Assembly: GCA_900547945.1 (NCBI GenBank)
Contig: URIT01000002.1
Location: forward strand, 1-64,000
Reading direction: 5' to 3'
Source: an uncultured bacterium
GTDB taxonomy: Bacteria; Verrucomicrobiota; Kiritimatiellia; RFP12; UBA1067
DNA: 64,000 nucleotides
In this document: positions 16,687 through 25,897 of the stretch, one piece after another
Layout of the letters: every line of letters begins with the position of its first letter
Numbering within the stretch: the first letter of the stretch is position 1
Program-made: the position numbers and the translations under genes
The notes under the pieces: generated by a model
Told to the model about the DNA's origin: nothing
The model's input: only the letters and a program-made list of their open reading frames with translations
Database searches by the model: none

Positions 16687-16715
16687 AGTATAACAAAAGC
16701 ACGGAAAACGCGCAA
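16687..16715 (-). promoter_or_regulatory. Distal sigma-70-type promoter upstream of oadA
   Basis: TTGCGC (16710-16715) and TATACT (16687-16692) are spaced by exactly 17 nt on the minus strand. The start would be near 16680. It lies just after the stop of the GumC-like gene. Confidence 0.65.
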
Positions 16716-16733
16716 ACGGACAGGTCCGAAGCG

Positions 16734-17672
16734 TCAGGGCCGGGCGGCGGGTAGGTTGGACGGGGAGGACGCCACGCCGAACTGGATGTCGAATGCGCGG
16801 CGGCGCAGGTCGGCCAGGCGGTCCGCTTCCCGCTCACGCGCGTGGGCAAGCTCCCCCTCCCGGAGCTTCGCGACCTGGTAGGCGCCCTCCACCTCCTCGT
16901 ACGCACGCGCCGCGTCGGCGGCTTTCGTCTGCAATTCAACAAGCTGCGCCTCCTGTGCGGGCAGGGAGGTCTGGACCTGGTCCAGTGCCCGGGCGACGGC
17001 TGCCCGAAAGCGACCGAGCGCCGTCTGCATCGCCTTGCGCTGCGCGATGACGGCGGGATGCTTCTCGGTATATGTGCCGGACAGGGCGTCCAGCTTCGCC
17101 GCCGCCCCCTTCAGCGCCTTGTAGGACACCGCCACCTCGCTGTCCTCCGGGATCTCCCGCGCCACGCTCCCGTAGGCCATTGCCTGCATCTTCAGCGCCG
17201 ACAGGGCCCGTTTGAGCCGCTGTGCGGCCACGACCTCCCGCTCGCACGCCGCGACCTCCTCCTGCGCCTTCCGGCGCGCCTGGTCCATCGTCTCGCGCCG
17301 GACGGTCAACACCGCCGTTCCGCCCGATTCAAGAAAGGCCTGGTAGTCCTTGAGCGCCTGGTCGGCCCGCTCCTTCTGCTGCGCAATCGCGGCGCGGATC
17401 CCGGCCAGCCGGGTCTCCCGCTCCTGTTCGCGGGCGGCGGACTCCTGCGCGCGCAGCTCCCGCAAGGCTTCGAGGCGCCGCGTCTGCGATGCCGGACGCG
17501 GACCGCCAACGGCACGCTCCAGAAACCCCGAACGGACGCCCCAGGCCAGTCCACCCGCCCCGACGAACACCAACAGCAGCCACCACCCGAAGACCGACCG
17601 CCGGCGCCGGGCCGGACGGTGGTGAGGGTGGTGGTGGTGCCGCGAAGCGTGCGGAGGACGGTGGTCGTCCAC
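16734..17672 (-). CDS. GumC/Wzz-like coiled-coil membrane protein, His-rich N-terminus, truncated
   Basis: A 312-residue protein starting at GTG with GGGAG nine bases upstream. The N-terminus is very basic and His-rich (HASRHHHHPHHRPARRRR). One membrane helix follows at about 31-47 (FGWWLLLVFVGAGGLAW), then almost 250 residues of charged coiled coil. The block YTEKHPAVIAQRKAM and the ending ASSPSNLPAARP resemble GumC/Wzz polysaccharide chain-length proteins just before their second membrane helix. That second helix and any kinase domain are absent, so this looks C-terminally truncated or specialised. It follows citrate synthase by 14 nt, an odd partner. Confidence 0.7.
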   Translation of the reverse strand: MDDHRPPHASRHHHHPHHRPARRRRSVFGWWLLLVFVGAGGLAWGVRSGFLERAVGGPRPASQTRRLEALRELRAQESAAREQERETRLAGIRAAIAQQKERADQALKDYQAFLESGGTAVLTVRRETMDQARRKAQEEVAACEREVVAAQRLKRALSALKMQAMAYGSVAREIPEDSEVAVSYKALKGAAAKLDALSGTYTEKHPAVIAQRKAMQTALGRFRAAVARALDQVQTSLPAQEAQLVELQTKAADAARAYEEVEGAYQVAKLREGELAHAREREADRLADLRRRAFDIQFGVASSPSNLPAARP

Positions 17673-17686
17673 GGCGGCGTCTCCCG

Positions 17687-19033
17687 TCAGCGGGCCTCCA
17701 TCGGAACGTAGTCGCGGAGGCTGAAGATCGGCTTGTAGGCGGGCCGGATGATGGGTCCGCCGTTGTCCAGCTCCTCCATGCGGTGCGCGCACCAGCCCAC
17801 CACGCGCCCGACCGCGAAGAGCGGCGTGTAGAGGTCCTGCGGGATGCTCAGCATGTCGTAGACGAAGCCCGAATAGAGGTCCACGTTCGCGCAGACGTCC
17901 CGCGCGCCGGGATGGACGGACTTGATGATCTCCGGTCCCAGGCGCTCGATCGCGTTGTAGAGCGCGAACTCCTCCAGGCGGCCGTCCACCTCGGCGAGCT
18001 GCCGCGCCTTGTCGCGCAGAAGGAGGGCGCGCGGGTCGGAGACCGTGTAGACGGCGTGCCCGAGGCCGTAGACGAGGCCCGTGCCGTCGCCGGCCTCCTT
18101 GCGGACAATCTTTGCGATGTAGTCGGCCACCTCGCCTTCGTCCGTCCAGTCCCGGATGTTCTTCTTCATCTCCGCCATCTGGCGCATCGTGCGCAGGTTT
18201 GCGCCGCCGTGGCGGCTGCCCTTCAGCGAGAGCGTGGCGGCGGCGATGGTGGAGTACATGTCGGAGAACGCCGAGGTGACGACGTGCGTGACGAAGCTGG
18301 AGTTGTTGCCGCCGCCGTGCTCGGCGTGGAGGATGAGCGCGAGGTCGAGCGTCTCGGCCTCCAGGCGCGTACACTGGCCGTCCTCGCGGATGAGGGCGAG
18401 GATGTTCTCAGCCGTACTCTTCAGGGGGTCCGGATAGCGGAGCATGAGGGAATGGCCGAGGTGGTAGTGGGCCTTCGCCTGGTAGGCGTAGGCGACCATC
18501 GTCGGGAAGCCGGCGATGAGCTCCACGGCCTGGCGTAGGTTCGTCTCGATGTCGAGGAGGTCGGGCGCCGTGTCGTAGGTGTAGGCCGTCAGGACCGCGC
18601 GGGCAAGGGAGTTCATGAGATCCTTGCCCGGCGCGCGGATGAGCGCGTTCTCCTTGAAGCCGTCCGGCAGGCGGCGGTGTTCCGCGAGGAGGGTCTGCCA
18701 TTCAGCGAGCTGGCTCCGGGTGGGCAGTTCGCCGAACAGGAGCAGGTACGCGCATTCCTCGAAGCCGAAACGCTTCTCGGCCTCGCAGTTCTTCACGAGG
18801 TCCACCACGTCGATGCCCCGGTAGAAGAGCTGGCCCGGCACGGGCACCTTCTCGCCTTCGCTCACCACGTAGCCGTGGACCGCGCCAATCGTGGTCAGCC
18901 CCACGAGGACGCCCGTCCCGTCGCCATTGCGAAGCCCACGCTTGACGTTGTACTTCTGGTACAACGCGGGGTTAAACGTATCTGCGCGCCTCACATCGGC
19001 GGCACGTGCCTTCAACCAGGCCGGATCAATCAT
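17687..19033 (-). CDS. gltA: Citrate synthase
   Basis: A full-length 448-residue citrate/2-methylcitrate synthase that condenses oxaloacetate with acetyl-CoA. Active-site blocks are LKGSRHGGAN (His), YGLGHAVYTVSDPR (His) and CANVDLYSGF (Asp). HAEHGGGNNSSFV is the usual conserved segment. The N-terminal extension and length match the type found in anaerobes. GAGAAGGGCGAAGACG lies before the ATG, and a TATACT box lies about 63 nt upstream. Together with PEP carboxykinase and the OadA-type subunit it defines the oxaloacetate node in this region. Confidence 0.95.
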   Translation of the reverse strand: MIDPAWLKARAADVRRADTFNPALYQKYNVKRGLRNGDGTGVLVGLTTIGAVHGYVVSEGEKVPVPGQLFYRGIDVVDLVKNCEAEKRFGFEECAYLLLFGELPTRSQLAEWQTLLAEHRRLPDGFKENALIRAPGKDLMNSLARAVLTAYTYDTAPDLLDIETNLRQAVELIAGFPTMVAYAYQAKAHYHLGHSLMLRYPDPLKSTAENILALIREDGQCTRLEAETLDLALILHAEHGGGNNSSFVTHVVTSAFSDMYSTIAAATLSLKGSRHGGANLRTMRQMAEMKKNIRDWTDEGEVADYIAKIVRKEAGDGTGLVYGLGHAVYTVSDPRALLLRDKARQLAEVDGRLEEFALYNAIERLGPEIIKSVHPGARDVCANVDLYSGFVYDMLSIPQDLYTPLFAVGRVVGWCAHRMEELDNGGPIIRPAYKPIFSLRDYVPMEAR

Positions 19034-19095
19034 CGTCTTCGCCCTTCTCTATCTTCTTACTTCTTCCAGTCGCCATTCGCTGTCTCGAAAGTGGT

Positions 19096-19101
19096 AGTAT
19101 A
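19096..19101 (-). promoter_or_regulatory. -10 box of citrate synthase gene
   Basis: The minus strand shows TTTTTTGCTATACT, an extended -10 TGCTATACT. The -35 region is weak. The predicted leader is about 55 nt and contains the gene's ribosome site. Confidence 0.5.
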
Positions 19102-19132
19102 GCAAAAAAGTCGGCGAGTGGAAGCGTTCGCC

Positions 19133-19378
19133 TCACACATCGATGCAGCCCACGCGGCGGCCGCAGCGCGGACAGTATTCGGCGTCGTCCGGCAGACGTG
19201 CGCCGCAGCGCGGGCACGTGAACGCGGGTGGCGGGCGCCGCTCCACCGTCCCCTGCGCGCGCTCCGCGCTTTCCCGGCGCAGGCGCGCCACGACGCGCAC
19301 GAGGGTGAGAATGACGGGGCGGAAGAGGATCAGCACCAGGACGCCCCAGATGACAAGCTGCCAAAGACCCGCTTTCAT
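19133..19378 (-). CDS. Small membrane protein with C-terminal zinc ribbon
   Basis: An 81-residue protein with an N-terminal hydrophobic helix (WQLVIWGVLVLILFRPVI) and a C-terminal zinc ribbon with two knuckles, CPRCGARL and CPRCGRRV, separated by eight residues (PDDAEY region). AGGAGTGCGTT precedes the ATG. It lies 27 nt downstream of tagaturonate reductase and is probably co-transcribed. Zinc-ribbon membrane stubs of this kind are widespread and mostly uncharacterised, so I give no function. Confidence 0.75.
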   Translation of the reverse strand: MKAGLWQLVIWGVLVLILFRPVILTLVRVVARLRRESAERAQGTVERRPPPAFTCPRCGARLPDDAEYCPRCGRRVGCIDV

Positions 19379-19405
19379 AACGCACTCCTATTCCATTCCA
19401 CGGGG

Positions 19406-20728
19406 TCAGGCGTCCTGCGCGAGGCCGTCCGCGACGCACGCGGCGAAGCCGGGGATGGCGGTGAGGTCCAGGCCCCAGAGGTCGGTCCGGCGCATGACGT
19501 CGTCCGGCGAGGGGTTCGACTTGAAGTAGGCCATGACCGCCGGGCTGTCGTTGACCTTGTCCGTGCGGTAGAAGCGAAGCAGCCATGCGAACGAGCGCGT
19601 CAGGTTCTCCGGCAGCGTCCCCTTCAGCCGCACGTAGTCGAGGATCGTCGGCAGCACGCGCACCTTCCACTTCGAGACGCTGTTGAGGGCGATGGAGAGG
19701 AGCTTGTGGTGGGCGAACGGGTTCGCGAAGCGTTCGAGGACGCTTTCCGCGTAGGCGCGCTTTTCGTCCTCCGGCAGGTCCACGGTGGGGAAGATCTCCT
19801 CGAAGAGGATCTTCTTGAAGTGCGCGTTGAAATGCGGGTCGGCGACGAGTTCGGCGACCTCCGTGAAGCCGGCGAGGATGCCTTCCGGGATCGTCGCCGT
19901 GTGCGCGCCGTTGAGGAAGCGGACCTTGCGCGTGCGGTAGGGCTGCATGTCGGGCGTGTAGACGACGTTGACGCCGGCCTTCCGAAGGGGCAGTTCGGCC
20001 TCCAGGTCGAAGCCGGGGGGCGTCTCGACGACGAAGAAGTGGAAGGGTTCGCCGCAGACGAGCGCGTCGTCGCGCTCCCCGAGCCGCGCCGCATAGCGGT
20101 CCGCGCTTTCGGGGTCGGGACGGCCCGCGACGATGCGGTCGACGAGGGTGGAGCAGAAGACGCAGTCGCGCGCGATCCACGCGGCGAGCGCGTCGTCCCC
20201 CCAGTCCGCGACGTACTGCAGCACACAGCGTTTCAGCGCGTCGCCGTTGTGTTCGATGAGTTCGCAGGGGAGGAAGACGAGGCCCGGGAGGCCCGCCGCG
20301 AAGCGGGCCTTCAGGAGAAGGGCGACCTTGCGCGGGAACGTGTCCTCGCCCGCGCGGTACTCGATGCCGGCCTCGGTCGTGTTCGAGACGACGAAGCGCA
20401 GGGACGGGAGGCGCGCGCCCGCCTCCACCTCGTCCCACTGGGTCTTCGCGCAGAGGACCTTCTCGACGGCGTGGTTCTCCTCCAGGATCTCGACGGGCCT
20501 GCCGTCCACGACGCCGCGCAGGCAGGTGTGGTAGAAGCCGCCGCGCGCGTTGAGCGCCCGCGACGGGGGCGTCAGCGCGTCCCCGATCGGCTGGACGATG
20601 CGCACCAGCCCGTCGAACCCCGCGCGGTCGTTCATCCGCTGGACCATCCAGTCGATGAAGCAGCGCAGGAAGTTCCCCTCGCCGAACTGCAGAATCCGAA
20701 CCGGCCTTTCCGTCATCGTCGTCACCAT
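19406..20728 (-). CDS. uxaB: Tagaturonate reductase (altronate oxidoreductase)
   Basis: A 440-residue member of the mannitol dehydrogenase family, closest to UxaB, which reduces D-tagaturonate to D-altronate with NADH in galacturonate breakdown. The N-terminal Rossmann segment is LQFGEGNFLRCFIDWMV. The substrate domain has FLNGAHTATIPEGILAG and NPFAHHKLLSIALNSVSK. I chose the ATG at 20728 because AAGGAGG lies 6 nt before it. With the enolase-superfamily dehydratase near 2-3 kb it supports sugar-acid use. It is divergent from holA across 78 bp. Confidence 0.88.
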   Translation of the reverse strand: MVTTMTERPVRILQFGEGNFLRCFIDWMVQRMNDRAGFDGLVRIVQPIGDALTPPSRALNARGGFYHTCLRGVVDGRPVEILEENHAVEKVLCAKTQWDEVEAGARLPSLRFVVSNTTEAGIEYRAGEDTFPRKVALLLKARFAAGLPGLVFLPCELIEHNGDALKRCVLQYVADWGDDALAAWIARDCVFCSTLVDRIVAGRPDPESADRYAARLGERDDALVCGEPFHFFVVETPPGFDLEAELPLRKAGVNVVYTPDMQPYRTRKVRFLNGAHTATIPEGILAGFTEVAELVADPHFNAHFKKILFEEIFPTVDLPEDEKRAYAESVLERFANPFAHHKLLSIALNSVSKWKVRVLPTILDYVRLKGTLPENLTRSFAWLLRFYRTDKVNDSPAVMAYFKSNPSPDDVMRRTDLWGLDLTAIPGFAACVADGLAQDA

Positions 20729-20759
20729 CGTCTTCCTCCTTGGCAAAATGTGTTTCTAC

Positions 20760-20765
20760 ATTATA
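20760..20765 (-). promoter_or_regulatory. -10 box of uxaB
   Basis: GGTATATAATG on the minus strand contains TATAAT. The leader to the ATG is about 30 nt and holds AAGGAGG. It sits 28 bp from the oppositely directed -10 of holA, so the two promoters are back to back. Confidence 0.6.
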
Positions 20766-20793
20766 TACCAACCAACCGGGGAATGGAATATGG

Positions 20794-20799
20794 TAAAAT
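20794..20799 (+). promoter_or_regulatory. -10 box of holA, 7 nt before GTG start
   Basis: TATGGTAAAAT is followed by 7 nt and the GTG at 20807. The same arrangement precedes several other genes in the window and points to a leaderless mRNA. Confidence 0.5.
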
Positions 20800-20806
20800 A
20801 GGGGAC

Positions 20807-21916
20807 GTGCCGAAAAGCGCCAACATCCATTTGATCGTCGGCGAGGACGACTACCTCGTCGAAGCGGCCGCCCGGAAGATCCTCGGGGCGGCCGTCGAGC
20901 CGTCGCTCCGCGCGACGGCGGTCGAGACGATCGACGGCGACGCGGGGAACCAGGAGGAGCAGCTGGCCGCCCTCGGCGCCTGCCGGGCCTCCGTCCAGAC
21001 GCCCCCCTTCCTGGATCCCGTGAAGCTGACCTGGTGGCGGAACGTCACCTTCCTCCCCGGCGCCGCGCGCACCGGATCGCCGGCTTCGGACGTCAAGCAG
21101 GCGCTCGAAGCCTTCGCGGCGGACCTCGCGGCGCACCCCCTTCCCTCCAACCAGGTTCTCATCGTCTCCGCCCCGAAGCTGCTCAAGACGAGCGTCTTCG
21201 CGAAGACCTTCCGCACGTTCGCCCAGGTCGTCGAGTTCGCCTCCGGCGGCAAGAGCCGCGACCGCGTGGACGCGGCCCTTTCGCGCCTCCCGGACCTCGC
21301 CGCCGAGGAGAAGCTCACCTTCGCCCCCGGCGCCGACCAGGCCTTCATCTCCAAGGTCGGCACTGACACGCGCATCATCGTCTCGGAACTCGCGAAGATG
21401 CGCACCTACCTCGGCGACGAGCGGAGCGAGGTGACGGCCGCCGACGTCGCGGAGGTCTCCTCCGTGGGCGGCGAGGAGCCCGAGCTCTGGGACGTCACGG
21501 ACGCCTTTGCCCAGCGCAGCCCCGTCAGGCTTCTCAAGACGCTCGCGCGCTTCGACGGCGAGCCGGGCTTCGGCATCCTCCTCTCGACCGTCACGGAGAA
21601 GTTCTTCCGCGAACTCATCGTCTACCGCGACGCCCTCGACAACGGCTGGCTCACCCCCTACGGCAGCTGGGCGAAGAACGTCCCGCCGGATGTCCTGGCG
21701 GACCTCGACGCCGCCGGGATCGGCCCCAACGCCGCCCGCAGCCCCTGGGCTGTCAAGAACGGCGCGCGCAACGCGAAGGCCTTCACCCTCATGGAGCTCC
21801 GCACCGCGCGCTTCCGCATGCTCCAGGCGCGCGAGCGCCTCGTCTCCTCCGCCGCCGACGATGCCTTCGTCGCTCAGGAGCTCCTGCGCATCGTCGCACG
21901 GCCCACGCGCGCCTAG
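20807..21916 (+). CDS. holA: DNA polymerase III delta subunit (clamp-loader)
   Basis: A 369-residue HolA-family protein. The N-terminal domain starts with IHLIVGEDDYLVEAAARKIL. The middle AAA+-like region has VLIVSAPKLLKTSVFAKTF, and the C-terminal collar part ends with LQARERLVSSAADDAFVAQE. Delta opens the beta clamp and anchors the clamp-loader complex. I chose GTG at 20807, which starts MPKSANIHLIVGEDDY. An in-frame ATG at 20783 would overlap the -10 box. The gene is followed 35 nt later by the DUF2723 gene. Confidence 0.88.
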   Translation: MPKSANIHLIVGEDDYLVEAAARKILGAAVEPSLRATAVETIDGDAGNQEEQLAALGACRASVQTPPFLDPVKLTWWRNVTFLPGAARTGSPASDVKQALEAFAADLAAHPLPSNQVLIVSAPKLLKTSVFAKTFRTFAQVVEFASGGKSRDRVDAALSRLPDLAAEEKLTFAPGADQAFISKVGTDTRIIVSELAKMRTYLGDERSEVTAADVAEVSSVGGEEPELWDVTDAFAQRSPVRLLKTLARFDGEPGFGILLSTVTEKFFRELIVYRDALDNGWLTPYGSWAKNVPPDVLADLDAAGIGPNAARSPWAVKNGARNAKAFTLMELRTARFRMLQARERLVSSAADDAFVAQELLRIVARPTRA

Positions 21917-21951
21917 CCCTTTGACTTTCCACCCGACCTACAGGACCATAC

Positions 21952-24900
21952 ATGAAGATGTTCAAGAATCTCTTCTCGATTGAGACGAAGCCCGGCGCCT
22001 ACTTCCGCCGCATCGACTGGACCGCCTTCTGGGGCGCGACGCTCATCGCGTTCCTCGTCTACTTCTTCACGCTCGGCCCGAGCGTGGGTCTGGAGGACTC
22101 GGGCGAACTCGCCACCGCCGCCGACCACCTCGGCGTGCCGCATCCTCCGGGGTACCCCTTCTGGTCGCTCTGCAGCTGGATCTTCTGCCGCCTCTTCTCG
22201 TGGGTCACCTACATGGGCCAGCCCACGCCCGCCTGGGCCGTCTCGCTCTTCTCCGCCGTCGCCGGCGCCTTCGCCGCCGGCTGCACCGCGATGCTCATCT
22301 GCCGCTCGGGCAGCGACATGCTCGACTCCGTCCCCGCCGAGGGGGAGGCGGACGACGACCGCGCGCGGAAGAACGCCCTCATGTCGCTCGCGGGCGGCCT
22401 CGGCGGCTCGCTCGTCTTCGCCTTCTCGCCCGTCGAGTGGTCGCAGTCGACGATCGTCGAGATCTACTCGCTCAACGCGCTCTTCCTCATGGCGGTGTTC
22501 CTGCTCTCCTACCGCTGGATGCGCTGCCCCTCCGACCGCATCCTCTGGCTCACGGCGTTCGTCTTCGGCCTCGGCCTCACGAACTACCAGGTGCTGCTCC
22601 TCGCCGCCATCCCGCTCGCGATCATCATCGCGCTCCGGAACATCCGCATGTTCCGCGACTTCTGCCTGATCCTCATCCCGATCGGCCTCACCGCGAAGGT
22701 CCTCCAGATCGGCAGCCTCCTGCGCGCCGACCGCTACATGTCCGCCGACGTCATCAACAAGTTCCAGCCGCTTGCGAAGACGGACTCCTGTCCGAACGGC
22801 GTCTTCCTCGCCCTCGGCTGCCTTCTGCTCGTCGCGGCCCCGCTCGCGGGGCTCTTCCTCGCGCACCGCCGCGACGCGCGCGCGCAGCGGATCGCCGTCG
22901 GCGTCGGCGCGGGCGGCATCGCCCTCATGCTGCTCGCCGCCACGCTCTTCGCCGCGCCGGCCACGTGGGCGACGCCGAACGAAACCGCCGTCGCGCCGCT
23001 CCTCGAACCGACGACCTATGCCTGGATCGGCGCGCTCCTCGCGGGCGCCTACGTCTGCGCGCTCGGCGCCGTCTTCGCCTCGAAGGACGCCACCGTGCGC
23101 GACGCGGCGGTGTGGAAGTGGCTCGCCGGCGCGGGCGCCTGCGCCCTCGTCGCCGTCCTCGTCGCGGGCGGGCTCAAAGCCGCCGACGCCGCCGGCTACC
23201 AGGGCGTGCCCTTCTCCTACACGAAACCCACATTCCTGCTCCTCGGCGGACTCGTCGCCCTCTTCGCGCTCGTCCTCACGACGCCGCGCGGCCTCGCCTA
23301 CGCGATTCCCGTCGCCGCCGTGCAGCTCACCGTCTACGTCCTCCTCTGCAAGGGCGCGATGAACGGCCTCACGAACCCGCACTCCTGGTGGTTCATCTGG
23401 CCCGTCGTCTGGAACTTCCTCATCCTCGCCCTCGCGCTCGTCGCCCTGCCGAACGGACGCGCCATCGCCGTCGCGACGTTCCTCGCGGAACTCGGCGTCT
23501 CGTTCTACGCCTACATGCCGATCGTCTCCGACCTGCGCAACCCGCCGATGAACTGGGGCTACCCGCGCACGTGGGAAGGCTTCAAGCACGCCATCATGCG
23601 CGGCCAGTACGAGGCGATCAAGATGCCGGACTTCTTCTCGAAGAGCGGCTTCGCGCTCTTCCTCAAGCAGCTCGGCTTCTACTTCCAGGACCTGCGTATG
23701 CAGTTCACGCTCGTCGCGGCCGCGCTCGCCCTCATCCCCTTCGCCCTCTGGAAGGCCGTCGTGCGGAAGGCGAACGGCGCGAAGCCGCTCGTCCTCAACG
23801 CCACCTGGCTCGCCGCCGGGCTCTACGTCGCCGTCGCGGGCCTCGTCATCGTCTTTTCCGAACTCTTCGAGGGGCTCACGGACGGCGAGGTGCCGCTGCG
23901 CCTCGACAAGCTCCTCCTCCTCTTCCTCGCCCTCCTTGCGCTCGTCGGCTTCGGCGCGATGCTCGTGCGCCAGGCGCGCGTCGTCGTCTGCATGATCCGC
24001 GGACGGGCGGACGGTGCCACGGATGCCGCCCCCGCGCCCTTCTCCCTCCGCTTCAGCGCGGACGACGTCTCCCAGCAGTGGCTCATCGCCGTCGGCGCCT
24101 GCTTCGGCCTCATGTCCCTCTTCCTCGTCGCCCTCGCCGGCGTCAAGGGCGACATCCAGGACGGCTTCATCCAGAAGGTCAAGTTCATCTCCTCGCACGG
24201 CATGTTCTCCCTCTGGATCGGCTACGGCCTCGCCGTGGGCCTCGCCGTCGCGAACACGCTCCTCAAGCGCTTCTTCCGCGACAATCCCACCGTCCAGCGC
24301 CTCGCCCTCGGCCTCCTCTGCGTGGCCGCCGGCTGTACGGCCCTCATCCCGGTCTACGAGAACTACACGAACGACCGGCTCGTCTTCGCGATGGGCTCGG
24401 CCGAGCAGAACGGCCACACCTTCGGCTGGCAGTTCGGCAACTACCAGCTGCGCGGCGCGAACGCGATCCGCGAGGAGCTGGCCGACGACGAGGAGCCGCT
24501 GCCCAACCCGATGTGGCCCGAGGAGATGGCGCCCGGCGCGGTCTTCTTCGGCGGCACCGACCCGGGGCGCTTCGTGCCCACCTACATGATCTACTCCGCG
24601 CGCGTGCGCCCGGACGTCTACCTCATCACCCAGAACGCCCTCGCCGACGACACCTACATGTCCGTCGAGCGCGACCTCTACGGCGACGAGATCTGGATCC
24701 CCTCGAAGGAGGACTCCGCCGAGTCCTTCAACATCTACGTGAACGAGGTCCAGAGCGGCAAGCGCCCCGCGAACGCCGACCTCAAGATCGAGAACGGCCG
24801 CGTACAGGTCACGGGCGCGCTCGGCGTGATGGAGATCAACGGCGTGCTCACGAAGATGATGTTCGACCACGAGAAGCGCCGCCGCGCGTTCTACGTGGAG

Positions 24901-25884
24901 GAGTCGTACGTCATCCAGTGGATGTACCCCTACCTCACGCCGCACGGCCTCATCATGAAGATCAACCCCGAGCCGCGCGCGATGAACGCCTCCATCATCC
25001 GCAACGACATGGAGTTCTGGGACTGGTACCAGCGCCGCCTCCTGCGCGACCCCGCCTTCCGCCGCGACTTCCCCGCGCAGAAGAGCTTCTCGAAGCTGCG
25101 CGCCGCCATCGCCGGCCTCTACGCCCACACGGGTTACTTCTCGATGGCCGACCAGGCCTTCCGCGAGGCCGTACACCTCTACCCCGCCTCGCCGGAGGCG
25201 ACCTTCCGCTACGCCCAGGAGGTGCTGATGCCCGCGAGCCGCTGGGACGCGATCCGCGACCTCCTCGACTACACGGACCGCGTGGACCCCAACAACAGCC
25301 GCACGGGCCAGATGCGCGGCTACGTCGACAGGCTGCAGACCGTCACCGCCACCATCCAGCGCCTCCAGTCCAAGGCGGCGAAGGCGCCCCTCTCCGCGTA
25401 TGAGAACCTGTCCCTCGCCCAGAGCCTCCTCTCCCTCGGACGGAGCGGTCCGGCCGCCGAGGCCGCGCGCAAGGCGCTCGCCCTCCCGGACGCCGCCCAC
25501 TCCTTCGACCTCGCCTACTCCGCCGCGCTCATCCTCTCGCAGTGCGGCCAGCGCGGCGACGCCGCCAACGCGATGAAGCGCGCCGCCGCCGCGATGCCGC
25601 CGTCGGCGGATGCGCGCATGCGGCGCGAAACGGCCGCCGTCCTCTCCGAGGGCGGGCTCAACGCCGAGGCCGAGACCGTCCTCAACGCCTACCTGCGCCT
25701 CCAGCCCCAGGACGTCGAGGCCTGGCTGCAGCTCGCGCTCGTGAAGGACGCGCTCGGGCAAACCCAGAATGCCCAGAGCGCCATCCTCCAGGCCTACAAG
25801 CTCAACCCGGAACTGACCTCCCAGCGCCTCGGCGCCAGCGAACCGCTCCAGAAGGTCGCCGCCCCCCTCTTCCGGCGGAAGTAA
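21952..25884 (+). CDS. DUF2723 polytopic membrane protein with C-terminal TPR region
   Basis: A 1310-residue protein. The N-terminal DUF2723 signature is clear (TLGPSVGLEDSGELATAAD followed by HLGVPHPPGYPFW). Many membrane helices follow to about residue 830, interrupted by soluble loops. The C-terminal 300 residues are TPR-like helices (YPASPEATFRYAQEVL, LQPQDVEAWLQLALVK). The DE pair in an early loop resembles GT-C glycosyltransferases, and DUF2723 is generally placed near them, so transfer of sugars from a lipid carrier is a reasonable inference. It is unusually long for the family because of the TPR part. A related-fold membrane protein lies 216 bp downstream. Confidence 0.85.
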   Translation: MKMFKNLFSIETKPGAYFRRIDWTAFWGATLIAFLVYFFTLGPSVGLEDSGELATAADHLGVPHPPGYPFWSLCSWIFCRLFSWVTYMGQPTPAWAVSLFSAVAGAFAAGCTAMLICRSGSDMLDSVPAEGEADDDRARKNALMSLAGGLGGSLVFAFSPVEWSQSTIVEIYSLNALFLMAVFLLSYRWMRCPSDRILWLTAFVFGLGLTNYQVLLLAAIPLAIIIALRNIRMFRDFCLILIPIGLTAKVLQIGSLLRADRYMSADVINKFQPLAKTDSCPNGVFLALGCLLLVAAPLAGLFLAHRRDARAQRIAVGVGAGGIALMLLAATLFAAPATWATPNETAVAPLLEPTTYAWIGALLAGAYVCALGAVFASKDATVRDAAVWKWLAGAGACALVAVLVAGGLKAADAAGYQGVPFSYTKPTFLLLGGLVALFALVLTTPRGLAYAIPVAAVQLTVYVLLCKGAMNGLTNPHSWWFIWPVVWNFLILALALVALPNGRAIAVATFLAELGVSFYAYMPIVSDLRNPPMNWGYPRTWEGFKHAIMRGQYEAIKMPDFFSKSGFALFLKQLGFYFQDLRMQFTLVAAALALIPFALWKAVVRKANGAKPLVLNATWLAAGLYVAVAGLVIVFSELFEGLTDGEVPLRLDKLLLLFLALLALVGFGAMLVRQARVVVCMIRGRADGATDAAPAPFSLRFSADDVSQQWLIAVGACFGLMSLFLVALAGVKGDIQDGFIQKVKFISSHGMFSLWIGYGLAVGLAVANTLLKRFFRDNPTVQRLALGLLCVAAGCTALIPVYENYTNDRLVFAMGSAEQNGHTFGWQFGNYQLRGANAIREELADDEEPLPNPMWPEEMAPGAVFFGGTDPGRFVPTYMIYSARVRPDVYLITQNALADDTYMSVERDLYGDEIWIPSKEDSAESFNIYVNEVQSGKRPANADLKIENGRVQVTGALGVMEINGVLTKMMFDHEKRRRAFYVEESYVIQWMYPYLTPHGLIMKINPEPRAMNASIIRNDMEFWDWYQRRLLRDPAFRRDFPAQKSFSKLRAAIAGLYAHTGYFSMADQAFREAVHLYPASPEATFRYAQEVLMPASRWDAIRDLLDYTDRVDPNNSRTGQMRGYVDRLQTVTATIQRLQSKAAKAPLSAYENLSLAQSLLSLGRSGPAAEAARKALALPDAAHSFDLAYSAALILSQCGQRGDAANAMKRAAAAMPPSADARMRRETAAVLSEGGLNAEAETVLNAYLRLQPQDVEAWLQLALVKDALGQTQNAQSAILQAYKLNPELTSQRLGASEPLQKVAAPLFRRK

Positions 25885-25897
25885 GCCCCTCCGATTT

